From Pseudomonadota bacterium (GTDB lineage Bacteria > Pseudomonadota > Alphaproteobacteria > Micavibrionales > UBA2020): a stretch of 54,344 nucleotides of DNA. A model generated the notes under the pieces. The model made no database searches. It had not been told where the DNA came from and saw only the letters and a list, made by a program, of their open reading frames with translations. A program made the translations under genes and the position numbers. Where the stretch lies: contig JAJZVA010000005.1 of assembly GCA_021845905.1 (NCBI GenBank), forward strand, positions 100,861 through 155,204, read 5' to 3'. Numbering within the stretch: position 1 is the stretch's first letter; each line of letters starts with the position of its first letter. Shown piece after piece: positions 23,732 through 31,804 of the stretch.

Positions 23732-24294
23732 CTGAAAATTTAACGCAAGCGCAGCGCATTGTCGGATCTAAATCAAAAAAACGTGAAAAAGACGATTTTT
23801 ATCCAACGCCGCCCGCGGCGACAGAGGCATTGCTTTCTGTCGAGAAATTTTCAGGAGCTATATGGGAGCCGGCATGCGGAGATGGCGCAATTTCAGAGGT
23901 TTTGAAGCGGCACGGCCATGATGTCTATTCAACTGATCTCGTTTTTCGCGGATATGGCACGTCAGGCATTGATTTCCTCATTGGGTATCATAGCCATGTC
24001 GCAAACATCATCACAAATCCGCCCTATAAGCTTGCCGTGCCGTTCATAGAAAAATCTCTGGCCTGCACGACGGAGAAAACGGCCATGCTTCTACGGCTTA
24101 ATTTTCTTGAAGGAAAAGCGCGCCGCAAAATGTTCGAATCAACGCCTCTGGCGCGGATTCACGTCTTTTCAGAGCGCGTTCAATTCGCCCGCGATGGAAA
24201 AGACATCGGCCGCGGCGGCGGCGGTCTGATCGCCTTTGCATGGTTCGTATGGGAACACGGATATTCAGGCAAGCCGACGGTGGACTGGATATGA
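23728..24294 (+). CDS. Phage N6-adenine-type DNA methyltransferase
   Basis: 188 residues from ATG 23728. DDFYPTPPAATEALL, then WEPACGDGAISEVLKRHG (SAM-binding motif I) and TNPPYKLAVPF (catalytic NPPY) mark an amino-methyltransferase. The fold is the small single-domain type common in phages, often without a cognate nuclease. It works beside the C5 enzyme, likely for protection from host restriction. It is coupled at both ends by 4-bp overlaps. Confidence 0.82.
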   Translation: MTENLTQAQRIVGSKSKKREKDDFYPTPPAATEALLSVEKFSGAIWEPACGDGAISEVLKRHGHDVYSTDLVFRGYGTSGIDFLIGYHSHVANIITNPPYKLAVPFIEKSLACTTEKTAMLLRLNFLEGKARRKMFESTPLARIHVFSERVQFARDGKDIGRGGGGLIAFAWFVWEHGYSGKPTVDWI

Positions 24295-24542
24295 CGCAAA
24301 ACGGAAACGATTTATCAGCCGCATTCTCAAAACTTCATGCCGGACATAGGCGTGCCGCAAAATCTCTAATGCAGGAGATTTTGATCGATCATATAGATGC
24401 AATTATCGGCGCGCATTGCGATGAAATTGCAAAAAAGGCTGATTTTAAAATCGTTGGTCCGTTTGTCGCCAAGCATCCGCGCGGACGTCACGGTCATCCG
24501 TTGAATCCGCGTGGTGAAAAGCGGAAAAGGCGGAAAAAATGA
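24291..24542 (+). CDS. Small phage protein, unknown
   Basis: 83 residues from ATG 24291. A helical N-terminal half is followed by a very basic tail (GHPLNPRGEKRKRRKK). Nucleic-acid binding is possible. It is tied to both neighbours by 4-bp overlaps. Confidence 0.55.
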   Translation: MTQNGNDLSAAFSKLHAGHRRAAKSLMQEILIDHIDAIIGAHCDEIAKKADFKIVGPFVAKHPRGRHGHPLNPRGEKRKRRKK

Positions 24543-25213
24543 TCAACCTGATCGGCTTCCGCTTTCATATCGGCGATTTTCTGAATGACGGCATGCAGAT
24601 GGACGCGACGGAATTCGGTGCATACGTGCTGTTGTTCGTGACGCACCTCAACGAAGCGCGATCAGGAAATACCGGGCTGGAAGACGATAACGAGCGGCTG
24701 GCGCGGTCGGCAAAAGTGACGCCCCACGTCTGGAAAACACGGATCAAACCGAACGTCCTCGAAAAACTTTTCGAGAAAATTGACGGCAGATGGGTCAGCA
24801 AAAGGGCTGTGGATACATGGAAAAATATACAAAAAAATTTGAGCAATTTAGACGATAACCCATTGAATTTAGAGGACGCCGCCGAAATTTCGGACGCTCC
24901 ATCCCTTCAACCATCTATCCCTTTTGATGATTCAAACATCAACCATCATCCTGTTCCTGTTTCCGCGCGCGAGACAGGTTCAGTGCCTGCCGACCGCGTC
25001 GGCTATCGCGTGCAAGACTGGCTCACTGACGAGGAAAAGCGGATTGCTGAAAGCGTTGCCCGCGGCAACGGCTGGAAAGGCATCGAAGACCTTTTTGCGC
25101 GGTTTAACGAAGACATCGCCAAGGGAAAGCGTGAAATGCCGCACAATCCACAGCGCCCGCAGAAGTTCTTTTTCGGCTTTTGTCGGGTTTACAAACGGAA
25201 AAACCGCCAATGA
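24539..25213 (+). CDS. DUF1376/YdaU-like replication-region protein
   Basis: 224 residues. The N-terminal FRFHIGDFLNDGMQMDATEFGAY resembles the DUF1376 (YdaU) signature, found in phage replication regions and related in shape to primosome or O-like initiator proteins. An acidic linker (about 100-150) leads to a second helical domain. It may be the replication initiator of this prophage, since no other candidate is seen, but this is inference. Confidence 0.65.
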   Translation: MINLIGFRFHIGDFLNDGMQMDATEFGAYVLLFVTHLNEARSGNTGLEDDNERLARSAKVTPHVWKTRIKPNVLEKLFEKIDGRWVSKRAVDTWKNIQKNLSNLDDNPLNLEDAAEISDAPSLQPSIPFDDSNINHHPVPVSARETGSVPADRVGYRVQDWLTDEEKRIAESVARGNGWKGIEDLFARFNEDIAKGKREMPHNPQRPQKFFFGFCRVYKRKNRQ

Positions 25214-25302
25214 TCGCCAGTCAACAGCATAACCAAACCATCGAAAGGCTCGGCAGGGGCGTGCGTGCGTCTGCATCTGGCCGGAAAGGATGTTTCACGT
25301 GA
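25210..25302 (+). CDS. Possible 30-residue ORF
   Basis: ATG overlaps the preceding stop by 4 bp and the reading frame runs to a TGA inside the parS-like site. No family. It may be chance. Confidence 0.2.
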   Translation: MIASQQHNQTIERLGRGVRASASGRKGCFT

Positions 25303-25514
25303 AACGGAAGGACGATGTCAGGCTTTGTCCGACGTGCGCACCTAAGCGGCGCACGCCGTCAAAATACCGGCACGGGTTTTGCCACTGGCATTTTCAGCAA
25401 TTACCGGAGCATTACCGCACCGGAATAACAACGGCCTTGCAAAATAAAAATCTGCTCGAATACGCACGGCTCAAAAGCGAAGCGATGAAACTTTTAAGGG
25501 AGAAATTCGGATGA
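25290..25514 (+). CDS. Small Cys/His-rich phage protein
   Basis: 74 residues. LCPTC and FCHWHF form a likely C-x-x-C ... C-x-x-H zinc site, with a helical basic C-terminus. Its first codons (MFHVKR) are the translation of the parS-like palindrome, so DNA-level function may constrain the start. The ribosome-binding site is poor; GTG 25299 is an alternative. It overlaps the next gene by 4 bp. Confidence 0.6.
   Translation: MFHVKRKDDVRLCPTCAPKRRTPSKYRHGFCHWHFQQLPEHYRTGITTALQNKNLLEYARLKSEAMKLLREKFG
25291..25306. promoter_or_regulatory. parS-like ParB loading site inside the prophage
   Basis: TGTTTCACGTGAAACG matches the parS consensus at 15 of 16 bases. It overlaps codons 1-6 of the zinc-motif gene starting at 25290. 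No ParA or ParB gene is visible in the prophage, so host ParB is the expected ligand. Confidence 0.75.
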
Positions 25515-26131
25515 CGAGAATGGAGAAAATGGCGGACGTTCTGCAACGCGAAAAAGACCGGATCGCATTCGAGGAAAACCAGCCGAAACTGCACGCCCGC
25601 GATCCGCAAAGCGGCGTTGTCGTCACGGCGATCGGCGAAAGGCCAGATCACGGCACGTTCGAGGCGACACAACACAGGCCGATCGAGCGCGTGGCGGAAA
25701 ACGTCGACGGCCAGCAGAAAACCGTCACGCGCACGGTTTCGACCTGGCGGCGCATGATGCTCAACGGTGAAATCTCGCTCGAAATGTGCCTTGAAGCGCA
25801 GGAATACAAGGATATTTTCGACAAGGCTATGATGGATCCGCGCCGTGCCTCGCCGATGGACGGCATGCCGCGCGGCGGCGGCAAATACCGCCAGCCGGAT
25901 GAAAGCACAAGCGTTTTCAACGCCCGCGCACGGCTGTCGGAAATCCATCACATGCTCAACGGCCCCGAATCGCGCATGAGCAAAGCGATGTATCACGTCA
26001 TCGGCATGGAAAACGGGTTCGGCGGCCGTGAAATGCCGTTGCAAATTAGATTGGCTTTAAAATCGAGTCTGCTCAATGCTTTAGAAACACTCGTCTATCA
26101 TCGGCAGCGTCCGAAGAAAAAAAATCGTTGA
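25511..26131 (+). CDS. Phage protein, unknown (helical C-terminal domain)
   Basis: 206 residues. An acidic, polar N-terminal half is followed by a conserved-looking C-terminal segment (SVFNARARLSEIHHMLNGPE ... ENGFGGREMPLQIRLALKSS). No firm family. It is the last gene before a strong terminator and so ends the rightward early or middle operon, where late-gene regulators often sit. Any regulatory role is inferred from position only. Confidence 0.62.
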   Translation: MTRMEKMADVLQREKDRIAFEENQPKLHARDPQSGVVVTAIGERPDHGTFEATQHRPIERVAENVDGQQKTVTRTVSTWRRMMLNGEISLEMCLEAQEYKDIFDKAMMDPRRASPMDGMPRGGGKYRQPDESTSVFNARARLSEIHHMLNGPESRMSKAMYHVIGMENGFGGREMPLQIRLALKSSLLNALETLVYHRQRPKKKNR

Positions 26132-26185
26132 CGCGGTGTAACACCGATTGTATAAATTCCGATAGTGAGTATAAATCTCACAGAG

Positions 26186-26222
26186 AAAAACCGCCAAGGC
26201 CTGCGCCGAGGCGGTTTTTTCA
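26186..26222 (+). terminator. Intrinsic terminator after the early rightward operon
   Basis: AAAAACCGCC pairs with GGCGGTTTTTT across a 14-base loop. It closes the operon before the packaging genes. Confidence 0.8.
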
Positions 26223-26342
26223 TGCCGGAAACGCATTTTCCTCTGTTGGTGGCGTTATCCGTGGATGCTGTTTGGTTGGCAGCGTCATCGAAGCGGCGCG
26301 GCGGCGGTATCAGACGTCGCCGCGCCCATTCGCGGGGGAAAC

Positions 26343-27128
26343 ATGCTTGAAGTGGATTTTCAGTCAGATATCGCGCAGGCCTTGAAAAAGCTGAACACGG
26401 TATCGTTCTCCGAAATGCCGAAGATCGTGGCCCATGCGCAAAACAAGACGATGGCGACGATCAGATCGCAGGAAAAAAAGCGGATCAAGGAAGTCTTTGA
26501 CCGCCCGACGCCATACGCGGTAAACGCGCCTTACACCGTTCCGGCCACGCCGGAAAGGCTCGAGGTCACCATGCGGATGCGGGATTTTTCCAGCAAGGGC
26601 GTGCCGGCCGAAAAGTTCATGGCGCCGGAAATCTACGGCGGCCAGCGGTCAATGAAGGCCAGCGAAAAGGCGCTGCGGGCAGCAAACATACTGCCGCCCG
26701 GCATGTTCATCGTGCCGTCAAAGGAAGCGGAAACATACGGTCTGCTCGATCGCTACGGCAATCTGCGCGGATCGTTCATCAACCGCGTCCTGTCTTATCT
26801 GCGCGCCAATCGTGACGGAACGCAAAACCGCGCAGGAAAAGGAAAAGCGAAGAACATGCAGTTCTTTGCTATTTCAAAGCCGAATCCGAGGCATCTGCCG
26901 CTCGGCATCTATCAACGCTGGCGCGGGTCTTTCAGACTCGTCATCGCTTTCGTCAAGGAACCGCACTACAAAAAGCGCTACGACTACTTTGAAACGGCGG
27001 AAAGCATCACGCATAAATACTTCCTGAACGATCTCAAGGCAGCGATCGATTACGCCGTCGAACATGGAACAACCGTCTTCGCCTCGGCAGACCTGGCGGC
27101 GATCCTATCAGCTTTCAGCGACCAATAA
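26343..27128 (+). CDS. Phage structural-type protein, GpZ-like
   Basis: 261 residues from ATG 26343, with GGGGG 4-8 nt upstream. The pattern AHAQNKTMATIRSQEKKRIK near the N-terminus is reminiscent of lambda minor tail protein Z-type proteins, and the rest is basic. Its place before the terminase, rather than in the tail operon, is unusual for such a protein. The family call is weak; the coding call is strong. Confidence 0.6.
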   Translation: MLEVDFQSDIAQALKKLNTVSFSEMPKIVAHAQNKTMATIRSQEKKRIKEVFDRPTPYAVNAPYTVPATPERLEVTMRMRDFSSKGVPAEKFMAPEIYGGQRSMKASEKALRAANILPPGMFIVPSKEAETYGLLDRYGNLRGSFINRVLSYLRANRDGTQNRAGKGKAKNMQFFAISKPNPRHLPLGIYQRWRGSFRLVIAFVKEPHYKKRYDYFETAESITHKYFLNDLKAAIDYAVEHGTTVFASADLAAILSAFSDQ

Positions 27129-27205
27129 ATCCAAGGTACTTCCTCACCTTTCGCCGCGCGGGGTAATTCGAACCCCGAAAACGATCTAGGCAAACGGAAA
27201 CTGGC

Positions 27206-27224
27206 AAGTTACCGCGAAGTTACC
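27206..27224 (+). repeat. Direct repeats upstream of terminase small subunit
   Basis: AAGTTACC at 27206-27213 and again at 27217-27224 (11-bp period), 22 bp before the terS start. This spacing suits binding on one face of DNA, for example a TerS packaging site or a late-promoter activator site. Confidence 0.35.
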
Positions 27225-27245
27225 AGATAAAATTAAAGGAAATCA

Positions 27246-27767
27246 ATGACATGGTTAAGTCCTGCCGCCTATGGGGCAACCAGAGGGGTAACCAAACAGG
27301 CGGTATTAAAAGCAATAAAATCAGGCAGGTTGCCGACTTCTTGCCGTCGCGTTGACGGGAAGCGGTGGGAGATCAACCAGCAGGCGGCGGACGCCGAATG
27401 GGATGAGAACACGGCGGGCAGTAAATCGGCCAGTTTGATCCAGCCGCCGCGCGCAGCCGAGCAGCCGGAATTTTTTCATCCGGATTCGGGCGAAGTTGCC
27501 ATGACGTTGATGGCGGCGAAGCGGTTGAAGGGCGAATACGACGCCAAGCTGGCAAAGCTGAAATATGAACAGGATTCCGGCCTGTACGTAAAGGTCGAAG
27601 ACGTAAAGGCGGAGTGGTTCTCTATTGTCACGGCTGTAAAGACGAAGCTTCTGGCGATACCTTCAAAAGCAAAGTCTAACCTGCCGCACCTGACGCCCGC
27701 TGATATCGACATGCTTGACCGTCTTGTGCGCGAGGCATTGGAAGATATTTCGCATGAACTCAATTAA
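27246..27767 (+). CDS. Terminase small subunit (Nu1-like)
   Basis: 173 residues with AAAGGA 6 nt before ATG 27246. The N-terminal winged-HTH (YGATRGVTKQAVLKAIKSG, RVDGKRWEINQQAAD) recognises the packaging site. The C-terminal helices (VKVEDVKAEWFSIVTAVKTK) are the usual assembly region. It overlaps terL by 14 bp. It brings phage DNA to the large subunit. Confidence 0.82.
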   Translation: MTWLSPAAYGATRGVTKQAVLKAIKSGRLPTSCRRVDGKRWEINQQAADAEWDENTAGSKSASLIQPPRAAEQPEFFHPDSGEVAMTLMAAKRLKGEYDAKLAKLKYEQDSGLYVKVEDVKAEWFSIVTAVKTKLLAIPSKAKSNLPHLTPADIDMLDRLVREALEDISHELN

Positions 27768-29664
27768 GGGTTTGCGCCGCGAGGTTATGGCGGCCTGGGC
27801 TCCGCCGCCGCGGATGACGCTGGCGGAATGGGCCAATGAAAACGCCTATTTGAGCGCGGAATCCAGCGCCGAGCCGGGCAAATGGCATACGCTGCCGTAT
27901 CAAACAGGCATCATGAACGCCTTCAGTGACCCGACGATCGAGCAGATCACGGCCATGAAGTCGGCGCGGGTCGGCTGGACGAAGATCATCAACGCCGCCA
28001 TCGGCTATTACATGCATTACGACCCCTGTCCGATCATGGTCGTGCAGCCGACGATCGAGGACGCGCAGGGCTATTCCAAGGAAGAAATCGCGCCGATGCT
28101 GCGCGATACGCCCGTTCTGCGCGGGCTTGTGGCGGAAAGCAAGGCGAAGGACTCCGATAACACGATCGTCGCCAAGCAATTCCCAGGCGGATCGCTGACG
28201 ATGGTCGGCGCAAACAGCCCGCGCGGTTTCCGTCGTGTCTCCCGCCGCGTCGTCTTGTTCGACGAGGTGGACGGATACCCGCCATCGGCCGGAGCGGAAG
28301 GTGACCAGATCAAGCTCGGCATCCGCCGGACGGAATATTACTGGAACCGCAAGATCGCGGCGGGCTCGACGCCTACCGTCGCCGGCGTATCGCGGATAGA
28401 AAAGCTTTTTGCTGAATCAGATCAGCGCAGGTTCTTCGTTCCTTGTCCGCATTGCGGTGAAATGCAGTTCCTGAAATGGGGCGGAAAGGACAGCAAGTTC
28501 GGCATCAAGTGGCCGGAAGACAATCCGCGGGAAGCGTATTACGCCTGCGAGAAAAACGGCTGCATCATAGATCACGCCGACAAACGCGCCATGATCGAGC
28601 GCGGCGAATGGCGTCCGACGGCTCCGGGCACGGGCAAGCATGCTGGGTTTCATATCTGGGCGGCGTATTCTTACAGCCCGAATGCGACATGGGGCGACCT
28701 TGCCGTCGAGTTTCTTGCCGCGAAGGACGACCCGAACGCGCTCAAGACGTTCGTCAACACCGTTCTCGGCGAATGCTGGGAGGATGAATATTCCGCCCGC
28801 GCCGACGCGGAAACGCTTTCCGCGCGCGCCGAAGAATATAACCGGCTGACAGTGCCGGACGGCGGCCTGATCCTGACGGCTGCTGTCGACGTGCAGGACA
28901 ACCGCCTGGCATACGTCGTCCGCGCATGGGGCAGGGACGAAGAATCGTGGCTCGTCGACCGTGGCGAGATATACGGCGACCCGTCCGATCTTTCGACAAC
29001 GGGCCCGTGGTCGCAGGTCGACAGCGTCCTGCAGCAGGAATACGCGCATGAAAGCGGCGCAAAAATGAAGGTAAACGCAGCGGCTGTCGATACCGGCGGC
29101 CACTTTACGCACGAAGCCTATATGTTCGTCCGCGCGCGCAAGGCGCGGCATGTGATAGCTGTCAAGGGATCCTCGCAGCCGGGCAGGCCGGCCATCGGCA
29201 AGCCGACGCGTCAGGACGTGAATTACAAAAACCAGACGATCAAGTCCGGCGTCGACCTTTGGCTGATCGGCACGGACACGATCAAGGCGACCATTTTCGG
29301 GCGGCTGAAAAGGGAAGACGCTGGCGCGGGGTGCATGCACTTCCCGATCGGCATCGAGGACGAATATTACCGCCAGCTGACGGCGGAAAAACAGATCACG
29401 CGCTACACGAACGGATACGCGAAGCGCGTTTGGGTTAAAAAGCAAAACGCGCGGAACGAGGCGCTGGACTGCGAAGTCTACGCCTACGCCGCGCTGCAGT
29501 ATTTCTACACGCGGCTGAACCGCAGCAAGATATGGGACGTCGCGGAAGACGCGCTGCGCCGCCATGCTGTTGCATCGGAGAATAAACCGGATCGGCCTGC
29601 GCCGTCTCCGCAAAGGCCGCAACGCCGCCGCGGGCGGTCATCGTTTGTGAAAGGTTGGAAATGA
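27754..29664 (+). CDS. Terminase large subunit (GpA family)
   Basis: 636 residues from ATG 27754. N-terminal ATPase: SARVGWTKIINAAIGYYM in the Walker A position, VLFDEVDGYP as Walker B. A zinc site (CPHCGEMQF ... YACEKNGCI) lies mid-protein, and the C-terminal half (AAVDVQDNRL, AAVDTGGHFT) is the RNase H-like nuclease with its metal-binding aspartates. It matches the lambda GpA type (PF05876), which implies packaging at cos ends. It powers DNA packaging through the portal. Confidence 0.93.
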   Translation: MNSIKGLRREVMAAWAPPPRMTLAEWANENAYLSAESSAEPGKWHTLPYQTGIMNAFSDPTIEQITAMKSARVGWTKIINAAIGYYMHYDPCPIMVVQPTIEDAQGYSKEEIAPMLRDTPVLRGLVAESKAKDSDNTIVAKQFPGGSLTMVGANSPRGFRRVSRRVVLFDEVDGYPPSAGAEGDQIKLGIRRTEYYWNRKIAAGSTPTVAGVSRIEKLFAESDQRRFFVPCPHCGEMQFLKWGGKDSKFGIKWPEDNPREAYYACEKNGCIIDHADKRAMIERGEWRPTAPGTGKHAGFHIWAAYSYSPNATWGDLAVEFLAAKDDPNALKTFVNTVLGECWEDEYSARADAETLSARAEEYNRLTVPDGGLILTAAVDVQDNRLAYVVRAWGRDEESWLVDRGEIYGDPSDLSTTGPWSQVDSVLQQEYAHESGAKMKVNAAAVDTGGHFTHEAYMFVRARKARHVIAVKGSSQPGRPAIGKPTRQDVNYKNQTIKSGVDLWLIGTDTIKATIFGRLKREDAGAGCMHFPIGIEDEYYRQLTAEKQITRYTNGYAKRVWVKKQNARNEALDCEVYAYAALQYFYTRLNRSKIWDVAEDALRRHAVASENKPDRPAPSPQRPQRRRGRSSFVKGWK

Positions 29665-30212
29665 GCGGAGAAATTCCGAAGACGGAGCCGTCGCAGATCG
29701 TCGCCGGCGACAGCGTCCAGTGGCAAAAGACGTTCGAGAACTATCCTGCGGGAACATGGACATTGTCCTATGTTCTGGTCAATGCGACGAATAAATACAC
29801 TATAACGGCGACGGCATCGGCCGAGGATTTTCTCGTCTCTCTGGCGACGACGGATACGTCATCATGGGCTGCCGGCCATTACGCATGGCAGGCCTATCTG
29901 ACGGCGACCGGCCAGCGCATCACGATCGAGCAGGGCGAGATAGACATCGTCACCAATTTCAGCGCGGCGGCCTCGTATGACACGCGCTCGCAGGCGCAAA
30001 TCACGTATGAGGCCATCGAGGCGGTCATTGCAGGCCGCGCGACGAAGGACCAGCAGATGTACATGATCGGCGGCCGCCGCCTGCAGCTGACGCCGATCCC
30101 CGATCTCATCGTCCTGCGCGATAAATACAAGGCGATCTGGAACAGCGAAAAGAACGCCGAGGGAATCAAGAACGGTTCCACGCCGAAAAACAAAGTTTTT
30201 GTGAGGATTTAA
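29661..30212 (+). CDS. Head-tail connector, GpW-like C-terminus
   Basis: 183 residues from ATG 29661, overlapping terL by 4 bp. The N-terminal half is beta-rich (GTWTLSYVLVNATNKYTITA). The C-terminal half, AIEAVIAGRATKDQQMYMIG then IPDLIVLRDKY, has the helical-hairpin character of lambda GpW. Its place between terminase and portal is that of gpW. The two-domain form is longer than classical GpW (68 residues). Confidence 0.62.
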   Translation: MSGEIPKTEPSQIVAGDSVQWQKTFENYPAGTWTLSYVLVNATNKYTITATASAEDFLVSLATTDTSSWAAGHYAWQAYLTATGQRITIEQGEIDIVTNFSAAASYDTRSQAQITYEAIEAVIAGRATKDQQMYMIGGRRLQLTPIPDLIVLRDKYKAIWNSEKNAEGIKNGSTPKNKVFVRI

Positions 30213-30215
30213 GCC

Positions 30216-31760
30216 TTGTGGATTTCAAAGAAAAGGTTTGATGCCGTCATAAAAGCGGCGAAGCGGTCTTTCGCCGTTTCCGCGTTCAATGCCTCGAAAA
30301 TAACGCGCCTGACGGCCAGCATGGCGACCGTTTCGCAGTCGATGGACTGGGATCTTCGCCAGTCTCTGCAAATCATGCGCGCCCGCGCGCGCAGCCTGTC
30401 GGTCAACAACGATTACGCCAAGAAATTCCTGCAGATGTGCAAAACGCATGTCGTCGGGCCGAACGGATTTCGCCTGCAGCCGAACGTTTCGGAGGTTTCG
30501 ACCAACGGAACGATGATCAAGGACGGCCTTGCCAATCGCGCGATTACGGATGCATTTCTTGACTGGTGCAGTCAGGGGCAATGCGACGTTACGGGGCAGC
30601 ATTCTTTCTTCGATATCTGCAATCTTGCCATTGCATCCGTCGCCCGCGACGGAGAAACGCTGATCAGAAAGGTCTATGGACGCGGAAAATACGGATTTCA
30701 GCTGCAAATCCTCGATATCGATCGCCTCGACATCCTGAAAAATCAGGAACTGACCAACAACGGCATGATCAAGATGGGCGTGGAGACGGACAAATACGGC
30801 GCGCCGGTCGCCTATCATGTCCTGCGCCGTCATCCTGGCGATACGCCATATTATACGATGGAGGGCAGCTTTTGGGAGCGCGTTCCGGCCGAGGATATGT
30901 ATCACCTTTTTGTGGCGGAGCGGCCCGAGCAACATCGCGGCATCCCGTGGATGCACACCGCCATTCTGCGCCTGCAGAATCTTGGCGGATACGAGGAAGC
31001 CGCCGTCGTCGCCGCCCGCGTCGGCGCGTCGAAAATGGGGTTTTTCACGACGCCGGACGGCGACGCGACGCCGCTGATGGATACGACGGACGATACTGCG
31101 ACGCCGATGACCGAAGCGGAACCCGGCGTTTTCGAAGTGCTTCCGAAGGGGACATCCTTCGAGCCGTTCAATCCGGATTACCCGCACCAGCAATTCGGCG
31201 ATTTCGTCAAGGCATCGCTGCGCGGCGTGGCGTCAGGCCTCGGCGTTGCCTATAACACGCTGTCGAACGATCTCGAGGGCGTCAACTTTTCGTCCATCCG
31301 CGCAGGCGTTCTCGAAGAACGCGACAACTGGATGGCGATACAGAAATGGTTTATCGAGAATTTTCTCAACGACCTTTATTCGACATGGCTTCAATACGCC
31401 ATGTTGAAAAAGGCCATCGTCATGCCGAACGGATCGCCTCTGCCGATCTCGAAGCTTGAAAAATTCGATAATGCAAAATGGCACGGCCGCCGCTGGCAAT
31501 GGATCGATCCGCTGAAAGACGCGGAGGCGAACGTTCTCGCCGTCAATAACGGATTCAAATCGCGAAAAAAGGTCGCCGCAGAAAGCGGAACGGACTTCGA
31601 GGAAACGCTTTATGAGCTTGCCGACGAGGAAAAGCTGATCAAGAAACTCGGCGTCAGCATAGAACAGCCTGCGGCCAAGGTAGCGCCGCAACAAATAGGC
31701 ACCGCAACACCGGCCAAGCCCGGAAAAGCTCCGCCTCCGGATTCTCCGGAAGGCGAATAA
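30216..31760 (+). CDS. Portal protein (lambda GpB family)
   Basis: 514 residues, probably from TTG 30216 with GAGG 9 nt upstream. SMDWDLRQSLQIMRARARSL ... NNDYAKKFLQMCKTHVVGP and the RPEQHRGIPWMHTAILRLQN segment are typical of lambda-type portals. The C-terminus is Pro/Ala-rich. It forms the dodecameric ring for DNA entry and exit. A terminator follows at 31769. Confidence 0.9.
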   Translation: MWISKKRFDAVIKAAKRSFAVSAFNASKITRLTASMATVSQSMDWDLRQSLQIMRARARSLSVNNDYAKKFLQMCKTHVVGPNGFRLQPNVSEVSTNGTMIKDGLANRAITDAFLDWCSQGQCDVTGQHSFFDICNLAIASVARDGETLIRKVYGRGKYGFQLQILDIDRLDILKNQELTNNGMIKMGVETDKYGAPVAYHVLRRHPGDTPYYTMEGSFWERVPAEDMYHLFVAERPEQHRGIPWMHTAILRLQNLGGYEEAAVVAARVGASKMGFFTTPDGDATPLMDTTDDTATPMTEAEPGVFEVLPKGTSFEPFNPDYPHQQFGDFVKASLRGVASGLGVAYNTLSNDLEGVNFSSIRAGVLEERDNWMAIQKWFIENFLNDLYSTWLQYAMLKKAIVMPNGSPLPISKLEKFDNAKWHGRRWQWIDPLKDAEANVLAVNNGFKSRKKVAAESGTDFEETLYELADEEKLIKKLGVSIEQPAAKVAPQQIGTATPAKPGKAPPPDSPEGE

Positions 31761-31768
31761 CATCAATC

Positions 31769-31792
31769 AAACCCGCTTAAAGCGGGTTTTTT
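31769..31792 (+). terminator. Intrinsic terminator after the portal gene
   Basis: AAACCCGCT, TAA loop, AGCGGGTTT, then TTT. The capsid ORF begins 13 bp later, so the capsid may be transcribed partly from a separate start or by read-through. Confidence 0.75.
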
Positions 31793-31804
31793 CATGGGGG
31801 AATC

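Noticed and set aside
27159-27177. tRNA T-arm-like hairpin
   Set aside because: The minus strand reads GGGGTTCGAATTACCCC, but the loop is too long and no acceptor, D or anticodon arm can be built around it.
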